A stretch of DNA of 64,000 bases from Siderastrea radians (taxonomy: Eukaryota > Cnidaria > Anthozoa > Scleractinia > Rhizangiidae): the NCBI GenBank assembly GCA_964017195.1, contig OZ024891.1:7341994-7405993 (forward strand), given 5' to 3'. Numbering within the stretch: the stretch's first letter is position 1; the number at the start of each line of letters is the position of its first letter. Made by a program: the position numbers and the translations under genes. Positions 24,501-31,178 of the stretch are shown here, in pieces. The notes beneath the pieces are model-generated. The model did no database searches. It was not told the DNA's origin and saw only the letters and a program-made list of their open reading frames with translations.

Positions 24501-27500
24501 GTGAGTGTTTGTTTTCTTGCGGCCACGTTATAGTTTGCGATTTCCTCGACTTCGTTTATTTATTATTTATTTATTTTTTCTTAAGCTCTCCTCAAAAATG
24601 TTCCCGTTGAACGGGCCACGCTACTACGGCGTTCGATGAGGAAAACAACCTCGTGTAAGAAGACGTGAGAGTCGCCCGGCTGTTCCTCTTCGCTAATTGG
24701 CCAGAAAAATGTTTCTCTGGCCAATCAGAAGGGGGGGTTTCAAACGCTTCTGGAACTCGTTCGGTAAGAGTAAGTGCCCAGGGGCTCTCCCGCTCTTGTT
24801 GTAAACTTTCGCCCATGAAAATGTCGTCGTCCCGACTAGCTGCCCCTGGGTCTCCGAGGATGGTCCCGGGCTTGATCAGACACCATTATCGACCTCTAAG
24901 CGGCAGTTCACTCGATTACCGTTGCATGTTCAATGGTCTAGTATCCTTAATTCCGTACTCGTCTATAACTTTCAAAGAAAAAAGAAAGGACCGAAAATCC
25001 TGAACTTTACCAGTGCACTCCACATTCAAACCATGCAAGCTGGTACTAGCTTTTGAGTCTGGACGAAATCCTACAGTGTGACAATTCACATAAAAGCTAC
25101 TGAGCAGTACTTTCCTGTGGTGCTGTTTACTATGCTGTGCAAGGTGGTTCTTACTTTTGAGTCCGTGGATGAAGTCCTAATTTGTGAGCTTTCAAATAAA
25201 AGACGTTGAGGAGTACTTTCCAGTGGTGCTGTTTATTGTGATACACAAAGTGGTTTGAGTCTTTGGATGAAATCCTAAAGTGTGAGCGTTCAAATGAAAG
25301 CTACTGAGCCGTACTTTCCTTTGGTACTGTTTGTTATGTTGTACAAGATGGTTCTAAGGTTTGTGTCTGTGGTGAAATTCCTGAAGTGTGACCATTCAAA
25401 TAAAATAAAGTCAACAGAACTCTCCTATATGGTGCGGTTTGTTTTTAGTGGTCTACAAAATGAACCAAATACAATAAAAAAAAGCAAGGCTGGTTCCACG
25501 GTAGGGAAACTATATATATTCAAAATTCCATTATTTCGTGGAATCAGCCTTGCTTTTTTTTTATTGTATTTGGTACTTTATTTTTTGCTGTTTAGATTCT
25601 TTACTACAGGATCCGGTACTTTTATTTTGTGACGGTGGTCCATCCAAAGTTAATTGTTTCCTACAAAATGAAACTGAAATTCTGTTTTAACTTATTGTTA
25701 TCTTCCACAGAGGTCATCAAGGAAGAGTGAAAAGAAAAGACGGTAAACAAATTTTGTTTTGCCCTTCTATTTCTAAGAAAAGTTTTTAACTTCGGCGTTT
25801 TCGTTCGAAAGGTAGCTGCCCGTGTCTTAATTAATGTTCGTCGAAAGTTTGTCGTACTGTTTCGCTTGTTTTAAAATGTTTTTAACTTTGTTGTAGGGGT
25901 GTGCAAGGTGAAGAAACGCTGATGGTTGAACGTGAGTCGAAAGCTCACTGTTTGTCGAATCTTGCAGATGAAAAGTGGTAAGTCTTTTTCTCTCAGTGGT
26001 TTTAGTTATCCTCATGATAAGAGACTCCTCAGAGACGGTCAGTCGGGGCGGAAGGGAGTAAACCAGGAAACACCGACGCCAAAGAAGTGTCGAAGTCCGG
26101 GCGAGCCGTACATTTATGTGGCGCCGAGTGTTGCCCGGTTGCTTTATCCTGCCCCCAACAAACTGTCAAGTCTCCAAGGATGTGTGATCATTTCCAGCAT
26201 GTGTTTTTCTTGGAGATGGAGTAATAAATTTACTCCTGTGTTCGTTTTTTCAGTGGGTAGCGTGTTGGAAACCTGGAGGTCGGTTACTGCAATCGAGTCA
26301 CTTCCTTCTACAAAGAACCTTTCTCCACTTTGCCCCTCCACCGGGAGGGGGAAGGGGCGGAGTAGGGTCCAGGGGGTGGGGGTGGGGAGTAGTAGTGTTC
26401 TGAGTTGCTTCATAGACCTTTACTTCATAGTAATTGATAAAGCACTCCCTTGTTATTGTGCATCTCTAGGTGTTACATAGCTTTAAAGCGCAACCGTGAC
26501 AACCAGAAGGAAGCGGCCGCCTTTTTGAAAAAGATGATGAAAGGTGAAGTGTCCGCAAGGAGTGGTTTCCAGGCTGCCACTGACAGTGTCACCAAGATTG
26601 CTGAACAAAAAACCGATGAACAAGTTCTGAATGATGCAGAGAAAGCTAAACAAGAGGAAGGTAAGCGTATTTCATTGCGATTGTTATGTATGCTTTATCA
26701 GTTTAGGTTGCTTTTGAATGATAAATGTCATCCTCGCAGATATGTAATCGACTTAAGCAGTTGAAAAAGATCCTGAAAAAAATTATGCTTGTCTGGTATA
26801 AGAGTCCTGACCTTTGCGATGACCGAACGCATCGCTTTATCCACTTGAGGTAGTCAAGCCAACTGGAGAGCAGGCCAACTGTGAGATCCGATAGTAGTGA
26901 AGAAATAATAAAAAAAATGAAGTACAGGCATGCAACAAACCACGGGTGAATTTTTGTGGATAGATCTCCAAATCGCTCAGGATTTTCAGTTTGTGGCGGT
27001 ATTTTTAATTCCTTCCTTCCTTCCTTTTTGTTTTTTCGCACAGATGAGGAGGAGAAGAACGTGAGTCAAAGCAGTGAATTCGATTTTGATGAAGTGGATG
27101 AATCATTCTGGCAAAAAATGCAAGATAACACCTTGAAAAACAGGACAGGGAATGATAACGCAGCTACGGCAAGTCTAACAAAAGAACCGGTTGAAACGAA
27201 AAAACAAAGCTCTGATAACAACGATGAGGAAAACATGAATATCATTGACTTAACAAGCGATCAGGAAGCGGACAGTGCCGAAGGTTGTTCAACTTTCAAT
27301 GATACTGACTTACAATCTGCAGCTGAAACGCTGGAAAAAGCGTCGAGTAAACCCGAATCTGGATCTGTCGCGTCACACAAACCTGCTCAACCGGATGAAA
27401 TCCAGAAAAAACCTGTACAACTGGCTGAAGATCCAAACTCAGACTCTGCTCCTTCACTGATATCTGCGGAAGATCTTTTAAAACTCGCGGCGCAAAATCC

Positions 27501-30500
27501 CACCGTGGCGGACGAACCGCCGATTTTAACAAAAATGAGTCCTACTCGCCGCGTTTCAAACTCTCTGGAAGACATGATTTCGCGCTTAAAGACGCGCGTA
27601 CTGACGACTCAGCCGTCTTCTTCAGACTCCAGTTTAAACGGGGCGGACGGGCCAGGCCAAATGGACTTTGATCAATCAGTCGGAGACGTCTTGGATAAGC
27701 GTTCCACCGATAAATCTCCTGCTAGCGTGGAACATCCTTTGGGAATGACGGTAGAACCCATTTCTGACCCGTCATCCCCAGAAACAGAGAACATAGAATC
27801 CTACCCCGCTTCACCGGCTAGTTTGCGTTCAGATGTTTCGAAGTCCGAGTCGATAGACCGAAAGTCGGAGATTTCTACCGGAAGTTCCAGACGCAGCGCT
27901 GGAGGATCGACGAAGCCGCCGGCGAAAAAGTTAAAAAGTAAGTTCCGGTAAAGATAGAATATTGCCCTACCATTATTGTAAATTACTACGTAAACAGTGA
28001 CTGGTTGTAAGTAATAACGTGCTCTGGGTTCACGGTTTAGCGCATGCTCATGAATCTGAATGCTGTTTTTTCGCCTGCGCACGCTGTAGCGAGTACGCAA
28101 GCAATATTATCTCATAACATTGTTAAAGAACCAATCAGAAGCGAGTAGATTGTTCGGGTGTGAAATCTTCTTGCCAAAGTTTCGCGTTCAAAGGTGCAAA
28201 CACACGAAGCATCATTGCGCGCAACACTGCGTCACGAAATTGCACGCAATGTTGCAGATGATGGACGCACGGTGAAACAGTTGCGCGTGATGTTGCAGAA
28301 GTAGGAGCCGATTCTACTTCTGCAACAGTTGCACGCAACGTTGCGCGAAACAGTTTTAAGGGTGGACACACGATGCAACTTTCAGGTTGCGCGCAATGTT
28401 GCACGTAATGTTACACCGTGGGACCGAGCCTTAATGATTTCTCAACTATCTGCACGCGCCCCTGGCAGTCATTTGACCAAAGCGCGTGCAAATAGCGGTA
28501 AATTCATCAACCATGGAATCAAACCTTCGGTTCAACAATAATTTCAACGTTAGCAGTGTTGGTGCAATCCACTAATATTTCCTTTCGAGCTTAGTCCTCC
28601 GCCTTTCTTCTTGGGCTTACTATAGTACGTGATCGCTAAGATACATGTGAGTGGGATTTTTCGCCGATAGAATTACTAATAAATCGCAAAAAATAGTTTG
28701 ATTAATACACACGCGCCGAGCCGTGAACCTGTCCCTTTGACGTACTGCTCAACAGTCAGTCATGTCCTGTAGCTGCCCGATTAAGCATTTCTTTGGACGA
28801 CATAGTTTACCCTGGTTAGGCCTGTTTCTAACTTCGTGCTACTACCGTGCCAAGCTGTCTCGACTGTAGCACGGCTGCAGCACAACTTGATTTCAGACGC
28901 CAAACTTAATTCAAAAGAAAACACTTCCCGAAATGTACCAAAAAATCAGCCTTTAAATGTGCTTTTTTTAAACAGCTGAGCAGTAGCCAGGCGTTTGAAA
29001 CCAAGTCTGCTACTGGCGTTGAAATTCCATGTTTATGTATAAACCCTAACATAAAGTGCACTGTATTTAGTTTTTCTTCATCTTGTCAGCTAACAAGCCC
29101 AAGATTCACTACTCACGTTCACACCCCAAGCCCTCCTCGAGCAGCCCTTCAATCAAAGCCTCACCCAACACACCCTCGCCCTCACGCCCCTCTCTGTCGC
29201 GTCAGTCCTCTACCAGCAGCAAGAGAATAAGCACGAGATTGATGTTTGGAGAAGAGCACTGCTACGTCATCGACGCTAAGGCTTATGGGAACTGTGGTCG
29301 GTATTTAAATGTAAGTGCCTTTGTATTCCAAGGTTGGAAGTAGATAAGTTATGGTGAGATATCAGGACTTTGTCTCTTTAATTTGCCAGTGCGAATATGC
29401 GATAATCTCATTCACCATTTCACTTACAGGAAACTGAAAAATGGTCACTACCACATGAGAATACTTCTTAGTAGCGTTCATGAATTCAAATGGTTACACC
29501 CGACGGTATCATCTACAGAGTAAAAAGTCAGAGCATAATAAACAGCACCACAGTAAAATACGGCTCAGTAGCTTTGATTGAATGGTCACACTTCGGATTT
29601 CATCCACGGAGTCAAGAGTTAAGGGCACCTTCTTTAGCATGATAATTACCACCACAGTAAAGTACTCTTCAACAGCTTTTACTTGAATTTTACAGCTACC
29701 TTGTTGAGCAAAACAAAAGCACCGCAGAAAAGTACTTTTATTCAGCAGCTTCCATTTCAATGATAACATTTAAAGATTTCTCCCACGTGCCATTTTCAGG
29801 CGTGCTGAGTAGCTTTTCAAAGACTAAGAGTCGAGTTACCTTGAGTAGTAGGAAATAACTGGTATATCTGCGCATTTTTCCCTGTAGTGAAAAAAAAATG
29901 CTATTACATGTATTTAAGTCGGTAAATTGTGATCGTCCGGGTGAGTGTAGTCCTGCGAAGGACTGTTTGAGGTGACATTGACCGACGTTTCGACAACCTG
30001 AGCGGAAGTCATCATCAGAGTCAAGTGAGCTGTGAATCGTCAGTAGATGTTATTAGTCTCTGGTCGTTGTCCTGATTGGTCGACGATCTCGTGATGTTAT
30101 TGGTCGTCTGTCAGTTAAGCCATGATGTTATTGGCTGTGAAGACTGTTAAACGTGATTGGTGCGTTTAACAGTCTTCAGGACCACACTCACCCGGACGAT
30201 CATAATTTACCGACTTATGATATAGCTCCTGGGTTCAAAGCATTTACAGTTTTACATGTATTTAAGACGCTGAACCATTTCCTACGTTTTCTTTCAACAG
30301 CATAGCTGCTCACCAAACCTGTTTGTCCAGAATGTGTTTGTGGATACCCATGATCTTCGATTTCCTTGGGTGGCTTTCTTTACTCAACAGTAAGTTAACT
30401 TAAAGCCTGGTTTACATTACTTTACTCAACAGTAAGTTAACTTAAAGCCTGGTTTACATTACTTTACTCAGCAGTAAGTTAACTTAAAGCCTGGTTTACA

Positions 30501-31178
30501 TTACTTTACTCAGCAGTAAGTTAACTTAAAGCCTGGTTTACATTACTTTACTCAACAGTAAGTTAACTTAAAGCCTGGTTTACATTACTTTACTCAGCAG
30601 TAAGTTAACTTAAAGCCTGGTTTACATTCCGAGTGCAAGTGTGAGCATTAGCGCAAGAACAAGCACGAGGATGTCTACACGTGCGATAAGCACGAGCAGC
30701 AGGCATAATATTCCAAGTTATACTGGACCATGTGATGTTACATTGCCTAACCGAAGTCCAATATTGCGCACGCCGTTTGCTCGTACTTACGTTTGCTCGT
30801 ACTTACTTTGTGCTCGTGCTTACGCTATCCCGTTTTACATCGATGACGTAACGGATAGGCATATTCGCAAAAGGACGTTATCTTTCCGAAAGAGGACATT
30901 TCTTACTCTTTCGCTTGTCTTTGTGTTTGAGCTTATGCTTGCAGTTGTTATCCCTTTCTGTCAAGTGACCTGCTTGTTTAAGATAAATTCCTGTAAAGAA
31001 ACCTTTAGGTATCGAATGGGACATCACATTTTCTTAACTTTTCCCGTCTTCAACCTCTAGGAATGTATCAGCTGGAACGGAGTTGACCTGGGACTATGCT
31101 TACGAAGTAGACAGCGTCAAAGGCAAAGTTCTGCACTGTTACTGCGGGTCAGCGGAGTGCCGTGGAAGACTGCTATGA
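2700..31178 (+). CDS. SETDB1: Histone-lysine N-methyltransferase SETDB1/eggless (5' incomplete, 33 exons seen)
   Basis: Predicted nuclear H3K9 methyltransferase of heterochromatin and transposon silencing. Exons: 2700-2756, 3898-4044, 4271-4344, 4465-4523, 5764-5806, 8973-9050, 9411-9558, 10292-10359, 10971-11259, 11823-12038, 12808-12947, 13792-13839, 14567-14786, 15801-15906, 16565-16634, 17347-17374, 17725-17813, 18991-19041, 19122-19253, 19700-19818, 20587-20691, 20974-21067, 21516-21564, 21945-22077, 23268-23400, 25711-25742, 25897-25931, 25968-25977, 26470-26660, 27044-27937, 29090-29310, 30301-30389, 31061-31178. Every junction is GT-AG and keeps phase, giving 1,427 residues. Domain order is Tudor, linker, MBD, pre-SET, bifurcated SET, post-SET, which is diagnostic of SETDB1. 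Human SETDB1 is about 1,290 residues, so this protein is longer even without its N-terminus; most of the excess is in the SET insertion. The first exon (2700) and the 10-nt exon (25968) are the least certain. The start codon is not in the window. Confidence 0.95.
4595..5690. repeat. Pyrimidine-rich CTGCA/CCTCCAT minisatellite
   Basis: About 1.1 kb in the 4523-5764 SETDB1 intron is built from variants of CCCTCCATCCTGCA with unit lengths of about 14-16 bp, including higher-order blocks containing CATCATGCACACCTTCACC. The + strand is strongly pyrimidine-rich. It creates long open frames on both strands (for example 4891-5691 and 4830-5210), which are artefacts of the repeat. Confidence 0.9.
6148..6219 (-). 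tRNA. tRNA-like gene, array copy 1
   Basis: The 72-nt cloverleaf has D stem GCTC/GAGC, a T arm GTGGG-TTCAAAT-CCCAT, box A TAGCTCAGTGGT and box B GGTTCAAATCC. The anticodon loop CTAGATC reads AGA (Ser), but the variable loop is only 5 nt, so this is not a normal tRNA-Ser. The standard acceptor stem is poor at its two outer pairs. If a T bulges, the flanking bases extend it to GAGTC-T-CCAG paired with CTGGGACTC. A hairpin ACTCGGAA/TTCCGAGT with an oligo-T loop follows at once and could act as a pol III terminator. It is either a tRNA-like gene or a tRNA-derived repeat. Confidence 0.6.
6438..6509 (-). tRNA. tRNA-like gene, array copy 2
   Basis: Identical in sequence to copy 1. The downstream hairpin has an 8-A loop on the + strand. 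Confidence 0.6.
6727..6798 (-). tRNA. tRNA-like gene, array copy 3
   Basis: Identical to copy 1, with intact A and B boxes and hairpin/oligo-T trailer. Confidence 0.6.
7016..7087 (-). tRNA. tRNA-like gene, array copy 4
   Basis: Identical to copy 1, with intact A and B boxes and hairpin/oligo-T trailer. Confidence 0.6.
7305..7376 (-). tRNA. tRNA-like gene, array copy 5
   Basis: Identical to copy 1, with intact A and B boxes and hairpin/oligo-T trailer. Confidence 0.6.
7594..7665 (-). tRNA. tRNA-like gene, array copy 6
   Basis: Identical to copy 1, with intact A and B boxes and hairpin/oligo-T trailer. Confidence 0.6.
7884..7955 (-). tRNA. tRNA-like gene, array copy 7
   Basis: Identical to copy 1. 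The unit is cut short upstream of the gene (after about 7976), where the sequence turns into the inverted copy 8. Its upstream flank therefore differs from that of copies 1-6. Confidence 0.6.
8057..8128 (+). tRNA. tRNA-like gene, array copy 8 (inverted)
   Basis: Same 72-nt sequence on the opposite strand, so it is the only copy in the sense orientation of SETDB1. The trailer hairpin ACTCGGAA/TTCCGAGT (from 8126) with its T-run is present. Together with copy 7 it forms a long inverted repeat (arms about 7807-7976 and 8037-8203). Confidence 0.6.
9971..10045. repeat. Fragment of a GTTGATAAATCC-type MITE
   Basis: TGTGGCCAATTTATGTTATC then CAACTCAGTTGATGTGATAAATCC matches the right-hand end of the complete foldback at 22504-22706. 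A left-hand-type piece (GGATTTATCAACTGAGTTGA) lies at 10681-10790. Both are decayed copies. Confidence 0.5.
12100..12317 (+). repeat. Dispersed 106-bp repeat, cluster A
   Basis: Two diverged copies of a unit with the landmarks GTGCTGTTTATTATGCTGTA, TTTTGAGTCTGTGGATGAAA, TCCTAAAGTGTGACCATTCA and AAGCTACTGAGCAGTACTTT. Related clusters occur throughout the window on both strands. Confidence 0.75.
12318..12675 (-). mobile_element. Partial copy of the MITE complete at 29915-30217
   Basis: Reading leftward from about 12670 gives GATCGTCCGGGTGAGTGTAG, a GACATTTCGACAACCTGAG block and repeated GATGTTATTGG motifs, in the same order as 29915-30217 but on the opposite strand. The left part also has short CAAAAGACGG/CTAACAA repeats. 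One terminus is missing or diverged. Confidence 0.65.
13360..13735 (+). repeat. Dispersed 106-bp repeat, cluster B
   Basis: Three to four diverged units with the landmarks GAGTCTGTTGACCAAATCC, CTGAGCAGT and GCTGTTTATTATGCTGTACA, just upstream of the exon at 13792. Confidence 0.75.
13918..14042. repeat. Imperfect hairpin element, arms about 55 bp
   Basis: TAAAATGTTACTCTG near 13925 is inverted as CAGAGTAACATTTTA near 14018, and AAAATATAAAAGTTG pairs with CAACTTTTATATTTT at the centre. The whole 125 bp could fold on itself. It is probably a small palindromic MITE. Confidence 0.65.
14146..14228. repeat. ATC/GTC microsatellite
   Basis: A run of CATCAT and CGTCGT triplets. It gives a poly-aspartate frame on the minus strand (14139-14387) that is not a gene. 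Confidence 0.9.
14567..17374 (+). other. SETDB1: SETDB1 methyl-CpG-binding-type domain exons
   Basis: Exons 14567-14786, 15801-15906, 16565-16634 and 17347-17374 encode roughly residues 456-596. Motifs include [35 protein letters not shown] and ELANYL. They correspond to the MBD block of SETDB1 that sits just before pre-SET. In the vertebrate protein this domain lacks strong methyl-CpG binding, so a DNA-methyl-binding role should not be assumed. The preceding exon carries [12 protein letters not shown] and an [14 protein letters not shown] segment typical of the approach to the MBD. Confidence 0.85.
15506..15543. repeat. TTA microsatellite
   Basis: About 12 TTA units in a SETDB1 intron. Similar short arrays occur at 41142-41161 (AAT) and 51770-51790 (TTG), in introns of HIPK. 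Homopolymer G runs occur at 9127-9142 and 35764-35775, and C runs at 62512-62539. Confidence 0.9.
17868..18440 (+). repeat. 74-bp tandem repeat with repeated CTGATTGGCTCC (inverted CCAAT)
   Basis: The TCTGATTGG point recurs near 17905, 17979, 18053, 18131, 18205, 18279 and 18353, at 74 bp with one 78-bp step, and in degenerate form near 18427. Each unit also has GGCTATCAGCTGTTATTATC and CAGCCCCTGGATATGAGCA. It lies in the 17813-18991 SETDB1 intron. Confidence 0.95.
20047..20484. mobile_element. MITE-like element with GTAGACCGTGAATTCAAA termini
   Basis: GTAGACCGTGAATTCAAA at 20047-20064 is perfectly inverted at 20467-20484 (18 bp). Internally, GTGAATTCAAAGGCACGCGT near 20230 repeats the left end, so the element contains a partial direct duplication. 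Two ATGGCGGYGTT motifs (about 20142 and 20332) lie inside. No coding sequence is seen. Confidence 0.65.
20974..22077 (+). other. SETDB1: SETDB1 SET domain, N-terminal half
   Basis: Exons 20974-21067, 21516-21564 and the start of 21945-22077 encode [21 protein letters not shown], then [12 protein letters not shown] and [10 protein letters not shown]. This is the first half of the split SET domain, including the GWG part of the cofactor-binding site. After GYES the protein enters a long acidic and serine-rich insertion. Confidence 0.93.
22080..22262. mobile_element. Diverged foldback MITE, same family as 22504-22706
   Basis: It has GTTGATAATGTGAATTGGCC at the left, CGAGCGGAAGCC/GGACTAACGCTCGAAACGTC in the centre, and TCAGTTGATAAATCCAAATT at the right. 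The arms are less well matched than in the 22504 copy, so this insertion is older. Confidence 0.65.
22504..22706. mobile_element. Foldback MITE with GGATTTATCAAC termini
   Basis: The left terminus AAATTTTGGATTTATCAAC is inverted at the right (GTTGATAAATCCAAAATTTT). The arms continue through TAAATTGGCCACCGTAAA and GACGTTTCGAGCGTCAGCC to a short centre, making the element nearly fully palindromic. No coding sequence. Confidence 0.75.
23532..24866. mobile_element. Foldback element with arms of about 500 bp
   Basis: The left arm, starting GGCCATCCTCGGAGACCCAG, runs through GGCCAGAAAAAT, GCGTGGCCCGTTCAACGGGA and AACTATAACGTGGCCGCAAG to about 24105. The same sequence appears inverted from about 24360 to 24866. 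Internal smaller palindromes (TTGGCCAGAAAAATattt) also occur. It fills much of the 23400-25711 intron. Frames in the arms (for example 23521-23736 and 24592-24816) mirror one another and are not genes. Confidence 0.8.
25045..25430 (+). repeat. Dispersed 106-bp repeat, cluster C
   Basis: Four consecutive units, the clearest in the window. Landmarks are AAAGCTACTGAGCAGTACTT, TCCTGTGGTGCTGTTTACTA, AAGGTGGTTCTTACTTTTGA and GATGAAATCCTAAAGTGTGA. Confidence 0.85.
25464..25574. repeat. Hairpin MITE, arms about 37 bp
   Basis: CCAAATACAATAAAAAAAAG followed by CAAGGCTGGTTCCACG is inverted as CGTGGAATCAGCCTTGC followed by an A/T tract ending in ATTGTATTTGG. The loop is 36 bp and AT-rich. It directly follows the 106-bp repeat cluster. 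Confidence 0.75.
28150..28440. repeat. TTGCGCGCAA-rich repeat element
   Basis: GTTGCGCGCAA-like words recur in both orientations (near 28220, 28283, 28345, 28388), and TACTTCTGCAACA pairs with TGTTGCAGAAGTA around 28300-28330. This looks like a decayed inverted-repeat MITE in the 27937-29090 intron. Confidence 0.5.
29520..29800 (-). repeat. Dispersed 106-bp repeat, cluster D (inverted)
   Basis: About three units in reverse orientation relative to clusters A-C (AGTACTTTTATTCAGCAGCT, GAATGGTCACACTTCGGATT, CATCCACGGAGTCAAGAGTT). Confidence 0.75.
29915..30217. mobile_element. Complete MITE with long TAAGTCGGTAAATT termini
   Basis: The terminus TAAGTCGGTAAATTGTGATC, continuing CGTCCGGGTGAGTGTAGTCC, is inverted at 30178-30217 with few mismatches (about 40 bp). 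The interior has the GACGTTTCGACAACCTGAG block and repeated GATGTTATTGG. It ends about 80 bp before the exon at 30301. Confidence 0.8.
30377..30625 (+). repeat. 42-bp tandem repeat copying a SETDB1 5' splice site
   Basis: The unit TTACTTTACTCAACAGTAAG TTAACTTAAAGCCTGGTTTACA recurs with TACTCARCAG at 30381, 30423, 30465, 30507, 30549 and 30591, exactly 42 bp apart. The first copy spans the end of exon 30301-30389 (phase ACT CAA CA) and its GTAAGT donor. Five further potential donors follow. Reading past any of them gives CAG TAA, an immediate stop. Confidence 0.95.

Larger units (their letters stand above)
21960..29240 (+). other. SETDB1: SETDB1 SET-splitting insertion (about 510 residues) with SIM-like motif
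   Basis: Exons 21945-22077 (most), 23268-23400, 25711-25742, 25897-25931, 25968-25977, 26470-26660, 27044-27937 and the first part of 29090-29310 encode the insertion. It is acidic and serine-rich, then basic ([18 protein letters not shown], a candidate nuclear localisation signal), then Lys/Glu-rich, acidic again, and finally Pro/Ser-rich. IIDLTSD at 27241-27261, followed by acidic residues, fits a SUMO-interacting motif. The human insertion is about 350 residues, so this one is unusually large. The 894-nt exon at 27044 is the longest in the gene. Confidence 0.85.
29090..31178 (+). other. SETDB1: SETDB1 SET domain C-terminal half and post-SET
   Basis: Exons 29090-29310 (end), 30301-30389 and 31061-31178 encode [26 protein letters not shown] with the catalytic-site NHSCSPN motif, then [29 protein letters not shown] and the post-[16 protein letters not shown]. 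The protein ends directly after RGRLL, the usual SETDB1 C-terminus. All core catalytic and zinc residues I can check are intact, so an active enzyme is expected. (The quoted runs are split by positions in the exons.). Confidence 0.95.

Noticed and set aside
23483..24816. Mirrored 70-110-residue frames
   Set aside because: They are the two arms of one foldback element read in both directions.
25926..26480. 184-residue frame starting within the SETDB1 intron
   Set aside because: It crosses the predicted exons 25968 and 26470 in a frame that does not continue SETDB1. The spliced reading is better supported.
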